Of a stretch of 64,000 bases of DNA, positions 17,769 through 25,317 are shown piece after piece (position 1 is the first letter of the stretch; the number at the start of each line of letters is the position of its first letter). The translations under genes were made by a program, and so were the position numbers. The DNA comes from Sphingomonas koreensis (GTDB lineage: Bacteria > Pseudomonadota > Alphaproteobacteria > Sphingomonadales > Sphingomonadaceae): the NCBI RefSeq assembly GCF_002797435.1, contig NZ_PGEN01000001.1, positions 1,734,501 to 1,798,500 of the forward strand, given 5' to 3'. The notes beneath the pieces are model-generated. The model was not told where the DNA came from, searched no databases, and saw only the letters and a program-made list of their open reading frames with translations.

Positions 17769-20618
17769 TCAGAAGCTGAACCGGATACCCGCCGTGAATT
17801 GCCGCCCGATCACGTCGTAGAGATGACGCGCTGTCGCCCAGTCATAGCCCAGAATCGGCGGATCGGTGTTGAGCAGGTTGAGGATCGAGCCATAGGCCGC
17901 GACCTTGCTCTTGCCGCCGGTCGGACGGAACAGCGTCACCTCGCCCGACAGGTCGAGATAGAAGCGGCCCTTGCCGTGCATCTTGTCGCTGATCGGCGTG
18001 CCGAACGGCTTGGTCACCGTCGTGTCGCGGGTGATGAGCCCCCCGCCGATCCAGCGCCCGGTCAGGTTCGCACGCCAGCCGTCGGTGCTGTAGCTCGCCG
18101 AGCTGGTCACGCGCAGATTGGGTGACCCGTTCACGCCGTCGACGAAGGTCTGAGACAGCGTGCCCGCGAGGATCGTCCGCGCGCCACCGTCGCCGACCAG
18201 CTCGAGCTTGTTGACGTAGTTGGCGAGCACGCGCAGGTCGAGGCTGCCCTTCCAGAAATCGGTGCGATACGACGCCTCGAAATCGATGCCCGCGGTCATG
18301 ATCGACTGGAAATTAGCCGGCGCGAGCAGGATGCCGCTGATCTGGCCCGGCGTGCTGCCGCTCGCAGGGCCGCGGGTGACCAGCGCGCACGATCCGGCGT
18401 CGCCATTGTTGCAGCGATTGACGATCTGCTGGGCGGTCAGCGCCGCGATCGCGCCTTCGATCTTGATGTCGTAATAGTCGAGCGAGAAGCGAAGGTCGCG
18501 CGTCGGCGACACGACCATGCCCAGCGTCAGCGTGTCCGCCTTTTCGGGCTTCAGGAACGGGTTGCCGCCCTGGGTGGTCGAGACCGAATAGACCTCGTTC
18601 GCGCGCGCGCTGTCATTGATGTTGAAGATCAGCGTCTGTCCCGCAGCGAACAGTTCCTGGATGTTGGGCGCGCGGATGTCGCGCGAACGGGTGCCGCGGA
18701 AGCGCAGGAAATCGGTCATCGCATAGTTGATGCCGATTTTCCACGTCTCCACCTGGCCCGACGTCTTGTAGTCGGTGATCCGCCCGGCGACATTGAGGTC
18801 GAGATTCTTGGCATAGTCCTGGTCGGCCAGGATCGGGATCAGCAGCTCGCCGAACGCTTCCTTGACCTCTTCGGTCCCCGAGAAGGGCAAGGTGTTGCCG
18901 ACGCGATAGACGGTCGCCCCGCCCGGGCGGCTCGCCGAGATCGGATCGGACAGGACGTCGACCTCGAACTTGCGCCAGTGGACGCCGCCCGCGAAGCTCA
19001 CCGTGCCGGCGGGCAGCGAGAACAGGCTGCCGCGCACGACGAGGTCCGCGGCCTGCTGCTTCATCTGCCAGTCGCGGATCGAATCCCCGGTGATATAGTC
19101 GAGCGCGGCCTGCTGCGTTCCCGGCGCAACCACGCCGAACAGGTTGAGCGGCACGCAGCCATTGCCGGGATTGGTGATCGTCGAGCGGCAGATCGGATCC
19201 ACCACGCCCGGCGTCGCGGGGTTGTCGACCGCATCGAGCGCGTTGCGCCAGTTGGCGGTGTGCCGCGCCCCGGCGAAATTGGTATAGTCGCGCGCCTTCC
19301 CGTAGGTGTAGGAGACGTCGTAGCTCCACGATCCGCCGAGCTTGCCGCGCAACCCCGCAACCGCCTGCCAGTTCCACGTCACCTTGTTGATATAGCCGCG
19401 CGCATAATCGTTGATCGCGCGACCCATCACGAAGCTGGTGATGTCCGGATTGGCATTCAGGATCGTGCGGATCGAGGCGGGCAGGAAGACGTTGTCGCGC
19501 TGGATCGTGATCTGGTCGTTGGCGGTGATCGACGGCGCGTTCTCGATGTCCGAACGCGCATAGCCGAAGCTCGCATAGAAGGTCGCGGCGGTATCGAATT
19601 CGAACTCGCTCGCGCCATAGGCGGCCCAGCGCTTGTAGGGCTGTTTGAGCACCGCGTCGCAGATGCCGCAGACGCCGTCGCCGCCCTGATGCGCGTTGGC
19701 GGTCTGGTTGGTGCCGTAGTTGAACGGACCGGTCTGGCCATTGCCGAGGAACTGGATGCCACGGAGCAAGGTCGTGCCGTTGGCGCCGGTCGCGCTGTTG
19801 ATCAGGCCGCCATAGGAGGCGTTCGACGTGCGCGGCTGATTGACCAGGATGAAGGTCGGTGCGGTATTGGTCGGCGTGCTGGCGGGATTGGCGATGGTGG
19901 CGTAGTCGCCCCATTCGCGCTCGCCATAATCGAGGATGCCCTTGCTCTGCGCCATTTCGGCGCCGACGATGATGTGGCCGCGCCCGCCAGCGAACTTCGT
20001 GCCAGCCGCTGCCGAGGCGAGGTAGCTCTTGTTGTCACCATAGTTGCTGATGCCGTACTGCGCGTTGCCGCGCACGCCCTCGAGCTTGTGGTCGATCTTG
20101 AAATTGACCACGCCCGCGACGGCGTCCGAACCATAAGCGGCTGAGGCGCCGCCGGTGACGACTTCGGCGCCCGAAATCACCGCCTGCGGGATGTTGTTGA
20201 CGTTGACTACGCCCTCGGGCGACGACGGCGTCGGCCGCTTGCCGTCGACCAGGGTGAGCGTTCGCAGATAGGTCAGGCCGCGCAGGTCGAGATAATTGCC
20301 CGACGACAGCTTGGAAAGGTTGGTCGAAGCCTCGGGCGTGACGCTGGGCTTCAGCGCGGGATACTGGTTGAGCGCGTCGGCAACGTTGGGCGCGGCGACG
20401 CGCTCGAAATCCTCGGTGCCGACGACCGTGACCGGGGTGGGCGTGTCGAAGCCGCTGCGCGCGATCTGCGATCCGGTGACGATGACCTCTTCGGGTTCTT
20501 CGGCGGCATCCTGCGCCCAGGCGAAGCTTGGCAGAACCATCGGCAACCCCAAGGCCGCACCCGCCAGAATCCGGCGCTTCCAGTTGCGCCGCACGCCCAT
20601 CAATTCCGAAACGGCCAT
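17769..20618 (-). CDS. TonB-dependent outer-membrane receptor 2
   Basis: 949 residues: signal peptide ending PSFAWAQ, plug with EVIVTGSQIARSGFDTPTP and GASAAYGSDAVAGVVN, and a barrel ending GIRFSF. It is the same subtype as receptor 1 (shared SGFDTPTPVTV block and similar cysteine-bearing loop DPICRSTI), so the two probably arose by duplication and take related cargo. It is first in the operon with the class A-like hydrolase, the hydrolase/dipeptidase fusion and the YkvI-type transporter. The start ATG 20618 is preceded by AGGGGA. The gene diverges from the XRE-cupin regulator. Confidence 0.9.
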   Translation of the reverse strand: MAVSELMGVRRNWKRRILAGAALGLPMVLPSFAWAQDAAEEPEEVIVTGSQIARSGFDTPTPVTVVGTEDFERVAAPNVADALNQYPALKPSVTPEASTNLSKLSSGNYLDLRGLTYLRTLTLVDGKRPTPSSPEGVVNVNNIPQAVISGAEVVTGGASAAYGSDAVAGVVNFKIDHKLEGVRGNAQYGISNYGDNKSYLASAAAGTKFAGGRGHIIVGAEMAQSKGILDYGEREWGDYATIANPASTPTNTAPTFILVNQPRTSNASYGGLINSATGANGTTLLRGIQFLGNGQTGPFNYGTNQTANAHQGGDGVCGICDAVLKQPYKRWAAYGASEFEFDTAATFYASFGYARSDIENAPSITANDQITIQRDNVFLPASIRTILNANPDITSFVMGRAINDYARGYINKVTWNWQAVAGLRGKLGGSWSYDVSYTYGKARDYTNFAGARHTANWRNALDAVDNPATPGVVDPICRSTITNPGNGCVPLNLFGVVAPGTQQAALDYITGDSIRDWQMKQQAADLVVRGSLFSLPAGTVSFAGGVHWRKFEVDVLSDPISASRPGGATVYRVGNTLPFSGTEEVKEAFGELLIPILADQDYAKNLDLNVAGRITDYKTSGQVETWKIGINYAMTDFLRFRGTRSRDIRAPNIQELFAAGQTLIFNINDSARANEVYSVSTTQGGNPFLKPEKADTLTLGMVVSPTRDLRFSLDYYDIKIEGAIAALTAQQIVNRCNNGDAGSCALVTRGPASGSTPGQISGILLAPANFQSIMTAGIDFEASYRTDFWKGSLDLRVLANYVNKLELVGDGGARTILAGTLSQTFVDGVNGSPNLRVTSSASYSTDGWRANLTGRWIGGGLITRDTTVTKPFGTPISDKMHGKGRFYLDLSGEVTLFRPTGGKSKVAAYGSILNLLNTDPPILGYDWATARHLYDVIGRQFTAGIRFSF

Positions 20619-20714
20619 CGCGTGTCCCCTATTTCGATTCGTGAAAACCGTGCCCCCTGTGCGGCAACGGAGCCGCTCTTCCCGGCGACTCTCGAATTTC
20701 TCTGACGGCATTTG

Positions 20715-20730
20715 TTCTCTTATTGGAGAA
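20715..20730. promoter_or_regulatory. Inverted repeat in receptor 2 / XRE regulator divergent region
   Basis: TTCTC-N6-GAGAA in the 229-base region between receptor 2 and the regulator. The size and place suit an operator for the adjacent XRE protein. No other clear structure was seen in this gap. Confidence 0.35.
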
Positions 20731-20847
20731 TGTCGTCAAGACAGAAAATGACATACCGATGACCGCCTCGCGAAACTTCCGTTCCCGATGCACCCCGGTC
20801 ACCAGAACCGATTTCAAATCCGCAAATCTATGCTAGATGGCAGACAA

Positions 20848-21516
20848 ATGACGCCGAGCCTTGGAACAATCGTGAAACGTCTGCGCCAAGAGCGCGGATG
20901 GAAATTGTCGGATATGAGCCGCGCCGTCGGCATTCCGCTCTCGACCTTGTCGAAGATCGAGAACGACAAGCTGACGCTGAGCTACGACAAGCTCCAGCAG
21001 TTCGCGCGCTCGCTCAACATCCCGCTGACCGCGTTGTTCGCCGAACCGGCGCCCAAGAAAGGCGCGCCCGTCGTCACCGGCCGGCGAAGCATCGCGACGC
21101 TCGACCGCGCGATCCACATCACCACCAACAACTACGAATACAGCTATTTCTCCAGCGAGCTGCGTAACCGCCGGATGATCCCGATCCATGCGCGTGTAAC
21201 GTCCAAGACGCTGGAAGAGTTCGGCGAGCTGGTGCGGCACAGCGGCGAGGAATTCGCTTATGTGACCGAGGGCGCAGCCATTCTCCATACCGAGTTTTAC
21301 GAGCCGGTGACGCTGCACGAGGGCGAGGGCGTCTATATCGACAGCACCATGGGCCACGCCTATCTGGTCGCGCCCGGATACGAAGAAGCGGCAATGCTGG
21401 TGGTGTGCGCATCGGGCGACGAGCATCTGCAGGACGAGTTGATCGCCGAAGCCGAAGCGCGGCAGGGCGAGGATGGCGCGGACACCGGCGCACCGCGCTG
21501 GTCGCGGCCGGGATAG
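20848..21516 (+). CDS. XRE-family transcriptional regulator with cupin domain
   Basis: 222 residues. Residues ~5-60 form a helix-turn-helix (RLRQERGWKLSDMSRAVGIP, LSTLSKIENDK). A C-terminal cupin (~120-195; HSGEEFAYVTEGAA, HEGEGVYIDSTMGHAY) probably senses a small ligand. This architecture is common in regulators of amino-acid and polyamine catabolism. ATG 20848 is chosen so that the HTH starts the protein; ATG 20830 in frame is possible. It stands between receptor 2 (divergent) and the D-aminoacylase 2 / dgcA / dgcN set (same strand). I infer it controls one or both. Confidence 0.85.
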   Translation: MTPSLGTIVKRLRQERGWKLSDMSRAVGIPLSTLSKIENDKLTLSYDKLQQFARSLNIPLTALFAEPAPKKGAPVVTGRRSIATLDRAIHITTNNYEYSYFSSELRNRRMIPIHARVTSKTLEEFGELVRHSGEEFAYVTEGAAILHTEFYEPVTLHEGEGVYIDSTMGHAYLVAPGYEEAAMLVVCASGDEHLQDELIAEAEARQGEDGADTGAPRWSRPG

Positions 21517-21584
21517 CCCGAGCAGTTTTCGCAGAGTAGAATACTTTCCATAATGAAAATCACCCGCTAGGAATTCTCCTGGAG

Positions 21585-21606
21585 CGATTCGCCGTGGTGT
21601 GAATCG
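21585..21606. promoter_or_regulatory. Inverted repeat upstream of D-aminoacylase 2
   Basis: CGATTC-N10-GAATCG just before the ribosome-binding site of the gene at 21625. It is a possible operator or RNA hairpin; no regulator is assigned. Confidence 0.3.
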
Positions 21607-21624
21607 TGAACAGGGGAGTGGCGC

Positions 21625-23274
21625 ATGAAGCTGCACATTTTCGCCGCAGCCGCCGCAGCCGCCATCGCGGTTGCACCGGTACAGGGGCAGGAACCGGCCC
21701 CCGAATACGACATCGTCATTCGCGGCGGCCGCGTGCTCGACGGCGCGGGCAATCCCTGGGTCTCCGCTGACGTCGCGATCAAGGACGGGCGCATCGCCAG
21801 GATCGGCAAGGTCTCCGGCAAGGGCAGGCAGGAGGTCGACGCGCGCGGCCGCTACGTCTCGCCCGGCTGGATCGACATGATGGACCAGTCGGGCCGCGTC
21901 CTGCGCACCAACGGCATCGCCGAGAACAAGCTGCGCACCGGCGTCACTACGCTGATAGCGGGCGAAGGCGGCACCCCCGTCCCCGCCGATCAGGTCGCTG
22001 CCTATTTCAAGGAGCTTGAGACCAAGGGGATCGCGGTCAATTTCGGCACCTATTATTCGCCGACCCAGGCTCGGCGCGAGGTGATGGGCGATGCTGCAGG
22101 CGCGCCAACGCCCGAGCAGATGCTTCAGATCAAGGCCAGGGTGCGCACCGCGATGAATGCGGGCACGCTCGGCCTCGCTACCGCGCTCATCTACCCCCCG
22201 GGCAGCTTCCAGAGCACCGACGAACTGGTCGAGATCGTCAGGACCGCGGCGCCGTGCAACGCGATCTACGCGACGCATATGCGCGACGAGAGCGAAGGGC
22301 TGCTCGACGGCGTCAAGGAAGCGATCGCGATCGGCGAGCGCGCCGGGGTAAAGGTCGAGATCTTTCACCTCAAGGCCGCCTGGGCGCCCAAATTCGGCCA
22401 GCTGATGCCGCAGGCGGTGAAGCTGATCGCCGATGCGCGCGCCCGCGGCGTCGATGTTGCGGCGGACATGTATCTCTATCCGTTTGCGGGCACGGGGCTT
22501 GAGATCATCGCGCCCAACTGGGTGTACGAGAAGGGCTTTGCCGAGGCGGTGAAGCTGCTCAACGATCCGGCGCAGCGCGCGAAGATGAAGCGCGACATCG
22601 CCGCAGGGCCGCAGCCGGGCTGGACCAACATGGTCGTCTCCGCCGGGGGCTGGGACAAGATCGTGCTCGGCAATGCGCACAATCCGCGCTGGGACAAATA
22701 CCGGTTCCAGTCGCTCGCCGCGATCGCCAGGGCCGAGAAAGCCGACCCCGCCGACATCGCCTGGGACATCATGCTCGCCGCGCTCCCCAAGCGCGCGGTC
22801 GCGCTCTACTTCATGATGGACGAACGCGACATCGAGACCGCGCTCAAGCAGCCCTGGGTCTCGATCGGCAGCGATGCCGGCGCGGCGGAGGTGTTCGGCC
22901 AGATCGACGGGCTCGGCCTTCCCCATCCGCGCGCTTATGGCAACGCCGCGCGCACCATCGCCGAATATGTCAAGCGCCGCCCGGTGCTGACGCTCGAGGA
23001 TGCGGTGCGCAAGATGACGTCATGGCCCGCGCATCGCATGGGCCTGACCGATCGCGGCGTGCTGCGCGAGGGGCTGCGGGCCGACGTGACGATCTTCGAC
23101 TATGACAAGCTGGATGACCGTGCGGCGTTCAACCAGCCCACCGTCTCGCCAGTCGGGATCGACGATGTGATCGTCAACGGCCAGCTCGTGCTGGCCGGTG
23201 GCAAGGTAACCGGCGCCCGACCGGGTTCCGTTCTGAAGGGCGCTTGCGCGGCGCCGGGAGCACAACTCAAGTGA
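21625..23274 (+). CDS. N-acyl-D-amino-acid deacylase family protein (D-aminoacylase 2, HxH lost)
   Basis: 549 residues, signal peptide ending PVQGQ. The fold matches D-aminoacylases, but the usual metal motif after the first strand (FIDxHTH) reads GWIDMMDQSG, so both histidines are gone. Other ligands stay: ATHMRDE, IFHLKAAW and GSDAG with HPRAYG. A single-metal enzyme or altered substrate is likely. The ATG is preceded by GGGGAG. The stop overlaps the dgcA-2 GTG start (GTGA), so a D-amino-acid deacylase is co-translated with N-acetyl-D-Glu racemase. Periplasmic location is inferred from the signal. Confidence 0.8.
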   Translation: MKLHIFAAAAAAAIAVAPVQGQEPAPEYDIVIRGGRVLDGAGNPWVSADVAIKDGRIARIGKVSGKGRQEVDARGRYVSPGWIDMMDQSGRVLRTNGIAENKLRTGVTTLIAGEGGTPVPADQVAAYFKELETKGIAVNFGTYYSPTQARREVMGDAAGAPTPEQMLQIKARVRTAMNAGTLGLATALIYPPGSFQSTDELVEIVRTAAPCNAIYATHMRDESEGLLDGVKEAIAIGERAGVKVEIFHLKAAWAPKFGQLMPQAVKLIADARARGVDVAADMYLYPFAGTGLEIIAPNWVYEKGFAEAVKLLNDPAQRAKMKRDIAAGPQPGWTNMVVSAGGWDKIVLGNAHNPRWDKYRFQSLAAIARAEKADPADIAWDIMLAALPKRAVALYFMMDERDIETALKQPWVSIGSDAGAAEVFGQIDGLGLPHPRAYGNAARTIAEYVKRRPVLTLEDAVRKMTSWPAHRMGLTDRGVLREGLRADVTIFDYDKLDDRAAFNQPTVSPVGIDDVIVNGQLVLAGGKVTGARPGSVLKGACAAPGAQLK

Positions 23275-24281
23275 CCAGATTGAAACTGACGACGAGGCTG
23301 GAAGAATGGCCGACGCACAGCCCGTTCCGCATCACCGGCAAGGTGTGGACGAGTGTGCCACTGCTGATCGTCGAAGTGTCCGACGGCGAGCACACCGGGC
23401 GCGGTGAGGGTGCCGGCGTCTATTATCGCGACGATACCCCGGCGAAGATGATCCGCACGGTCGAGACCGTGCGCGAGGCGATCGAGGCTGGGATCACCCG
23501 CGCCGAGCTCCAGCAGTTGCTCCCGCCCGGCGGCGCACGCAATGCGGTCGATTGCGCCCTGTGGGAGCTCGAGGCCCGGCAGAAGGAAACGACGGTGATG
23601 GCGCTGGCGGGGATCGCCGATCCGCGCCCGCTGGTGACCGTGTGCACCGTCGGTGCCGACACGCCCGAGGCAATGGCGCAACAGGCGCTGGCCTATGGCG
23701 GGGTGCCAGCGCTGAAGCTCAAGCTGACCGAAGATCCGTCCAACGCCGACCGGGTGCGCGCCGTGCGCGCGGCCTGCCCCAAGGCGTGGATCGGCGTGGA
23801 CGCCAATCAGGGGCTAAACCGCGCGACCACCGAAAAGCTGCTGCCGGTGCTGCTCGAGGCGAACGTGGCCTTGCTCGAACAGCCAGTGGTGGCGGGGCAG
23901 GACGCCTCGCTCGACGGCCTCAAGTCGCGCATCCCGCTCGCTGCGGACGAAAGCGCGCAGAGCCTTGCCGACCTGCCGTCACTGATCGGGCGCTATCAGG
24001 TGGTGAATATCAAGCTCGACAAATGCGGCGGACTGACCGAGGCGCTGGAGATCGCCCGGCAGGCGTCGGTGCTCGGCCTAAAGGTGATGGTCGGCAACAT
24101 GCTCGGCACCTCCTGGTCGATGGCCCCGGCCTATGTCGTCGGCCAGCATTGCGACGTCGTCGATCTTGACGGCCCGCTGCTGCTCGGCCGCGACCGCGAC
24201 GTCGCCGCGACCTATCGCGATGGCCGTATCGAGATTTCACCCCTCGTCTGGGGAGGCACTGATGCCGCTGCCTTCGCTTGA
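23271..24281 (+). CDS. dgcA: N-acetyl-D-glutamate racemase-like enzyme (DgcA, copy 2)
   Basis: 336 residues, enolase superfamily, dipeptide-epimerase branch. Catalytic blocks: ALKLKL, GVDANQG, LLEQPV, AADESAQ and NIKLDKCGG. It is clearly related to the product of the gene at 9743 but diverged over most of its length, so the two copies are not a recent duplication. The GTG start at 23271 overlaps the upstream D-aminoacylase stop. The end overlaps dgcN copy 2 by 20 bases. Gene order here (dgcA then dgcN) is reversed relative to the other locus. Confidence 0.8.
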   Translation: MTRLKLTTRLEEWPTHSPFRITGKVWTSVPLLIVEVSDGEHTGRGEGAGVYYRDDTPAKMIRTVETVREAIEAGITRAELQQLLPPGGARNAVDCALWELEARQKETTVMALAGIADPRPLVTVCTVGADTPEAMAQQALAYGGVPALKLKLTEDPSNADRVRAVRAACPKAWIGVDANQGLNRATTEKLLPVLLEANVALLEQPVVAGQDASLDGLKSRIPLAADESAQSLADLPSLIGRYQVVNIKLDKCGGLTEALEIARQASVLGLKVMVGNMLGTSWSMAPAYVVGQHCDVVDLDGPLLLGRDRDVAATYRDGRIEISPLVWGGTDAAAFA

Positions 24282-25284
24282 ACTGCCTGCCCCCTATCTG
24301 CTGTTCCTCGGCGACCTGGCCGAGCCGGGCTACGCAAAGACCGGGCTCGGCCTTGCCGAATGGGCAAGCGACCGCTGCGTCGGCGAGCTGGATTTCGCCG
24401 GTACCGTCGTGACCACCGGGCTGCCGCGGATGAGCGCGCCGGAGGCCGTGGCCGCGGGCGCGCGATCAGTGGTGATCGGGGTCGCCAATCCCGGCGGTGT
24501 GATCGCCGACAGCTGGGTCGCGCCGCTGGTCGAGGCGATGGCCGCGGGACTCGATCTGGTGAGCGGCATGCACGGCCGCCTCGCCGATCATCCCGCGATC
24601 GCGGCGGCGGCAGCGCAACATGGCGTGAAACTGCATGACGTCCGCGTGCCACCCGCGGGGATTCCCGTCGGCACCGGCGACAAGCGCAGCGGCAGGCGGC
24701 TGCTCACGGTCGGCACCGATTGCGCGCTTGGCAAGAAGTACACGGCCCTCGCCCTTGCCCGCGCCTTCGCCGCGCGCGGGGTGCCGAGCGATTTCCGCGC
24801 AACCGGCCAGACCGGCATTCTGATCGCGGGCGGCGGCATCCCGATCGACGCGGTCGTCTCCGACTTCGTCTCGGGCGCGGCCGAACTGCTCAGCCCCGCG
24901 GCTTCGGCGGATCACTGGGATGTCATCGAGGGTCAGGGTTCGCTCTTCCACCCCAGCTATGCCGCGGTGACGCTGGGCCTCATCCACGGCAGCCAGCCCG
25001 ATGTGATCGTGCTGTGCCATATGCCGGGGCGTACGACGATCCTGGGGCGGCCGGGCTACCCGCTTCCCGCGCTCGACGTGGCGATCGACGCCTATCTCGG
25101 CGCGGCGCGGCTGACCAATCCGGCGGTGCGCTGCGCCGGGATCAGCCTCAATACGGCGGCGCTGGACGATCGGGCAGCAGCCGACGAGATTGCGCGCGTG
25201 GCGGATCGCTACGGCCTGCCCGCCGCCGATCCGATCCGGGGCGGGGCTGCATTCGACACTTTGGCGGAGGCATGCCTGCGCTGA
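24262..25284 (+). CDS. dgcN: D-glutamate N-acetyltransferase-like protein (DgcN, DUF1611, copy 2)
   Basis: 340 residues of the DUF1611/DgcN family. It has the P-loop-like segment GTDCALGKKYTALA, then ATGQTGILIAGGGIP and IEGQGSLFHPSYAA. Expected role: acetylation of D-glutamate so that DgcA can racemise it. ATG 24262 has GGGAGG seven bases before it and overlaps dgcA copy 2 by 20 bases. A third D-aminoacylase gene follows after 33 bases on the same strand. Confidence 0.8.
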   Translation: MPLPSLELPAPYLLFLGDLAEPGYAKTGLGLAEWASDRCVGELDFAGTVVTTGLPRMSAPEAVAAGARSVVIGVANPGGVIADSWVAPLVEAMAAGLDLVSGMHGRLADHPAIAAAAAQHGVKLHDVRVPPAGIPVGTGDKRSGRRLLTVGTDCALGKKYTALALARAFAARGVPSDFRATGQTGILIAGGGIPIDAVVSDFVSGAAELLSPAASADHWDVIEGQGSLFHPSYAAVTLGLIHGSQPDVIVLCHMPGRTTILGRPGYPLPALDVAIDAYLGAARLTNPAVRCAGISLNTAALDDRAAADEIARVADRYGLPAADPIRGGAAFDTLAEACLR

Positions 25285-25317
25285 CGGGACACACTGACGG
25301 AACAGGGAGTGATGGTG

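Noticed and set aside
20833..22926. 697-codon minus-strand open frame across the XRE regulator and D-aminoacylase 2
   Set aside because: Antisense shadow of two well-supported genes and the gap between them.
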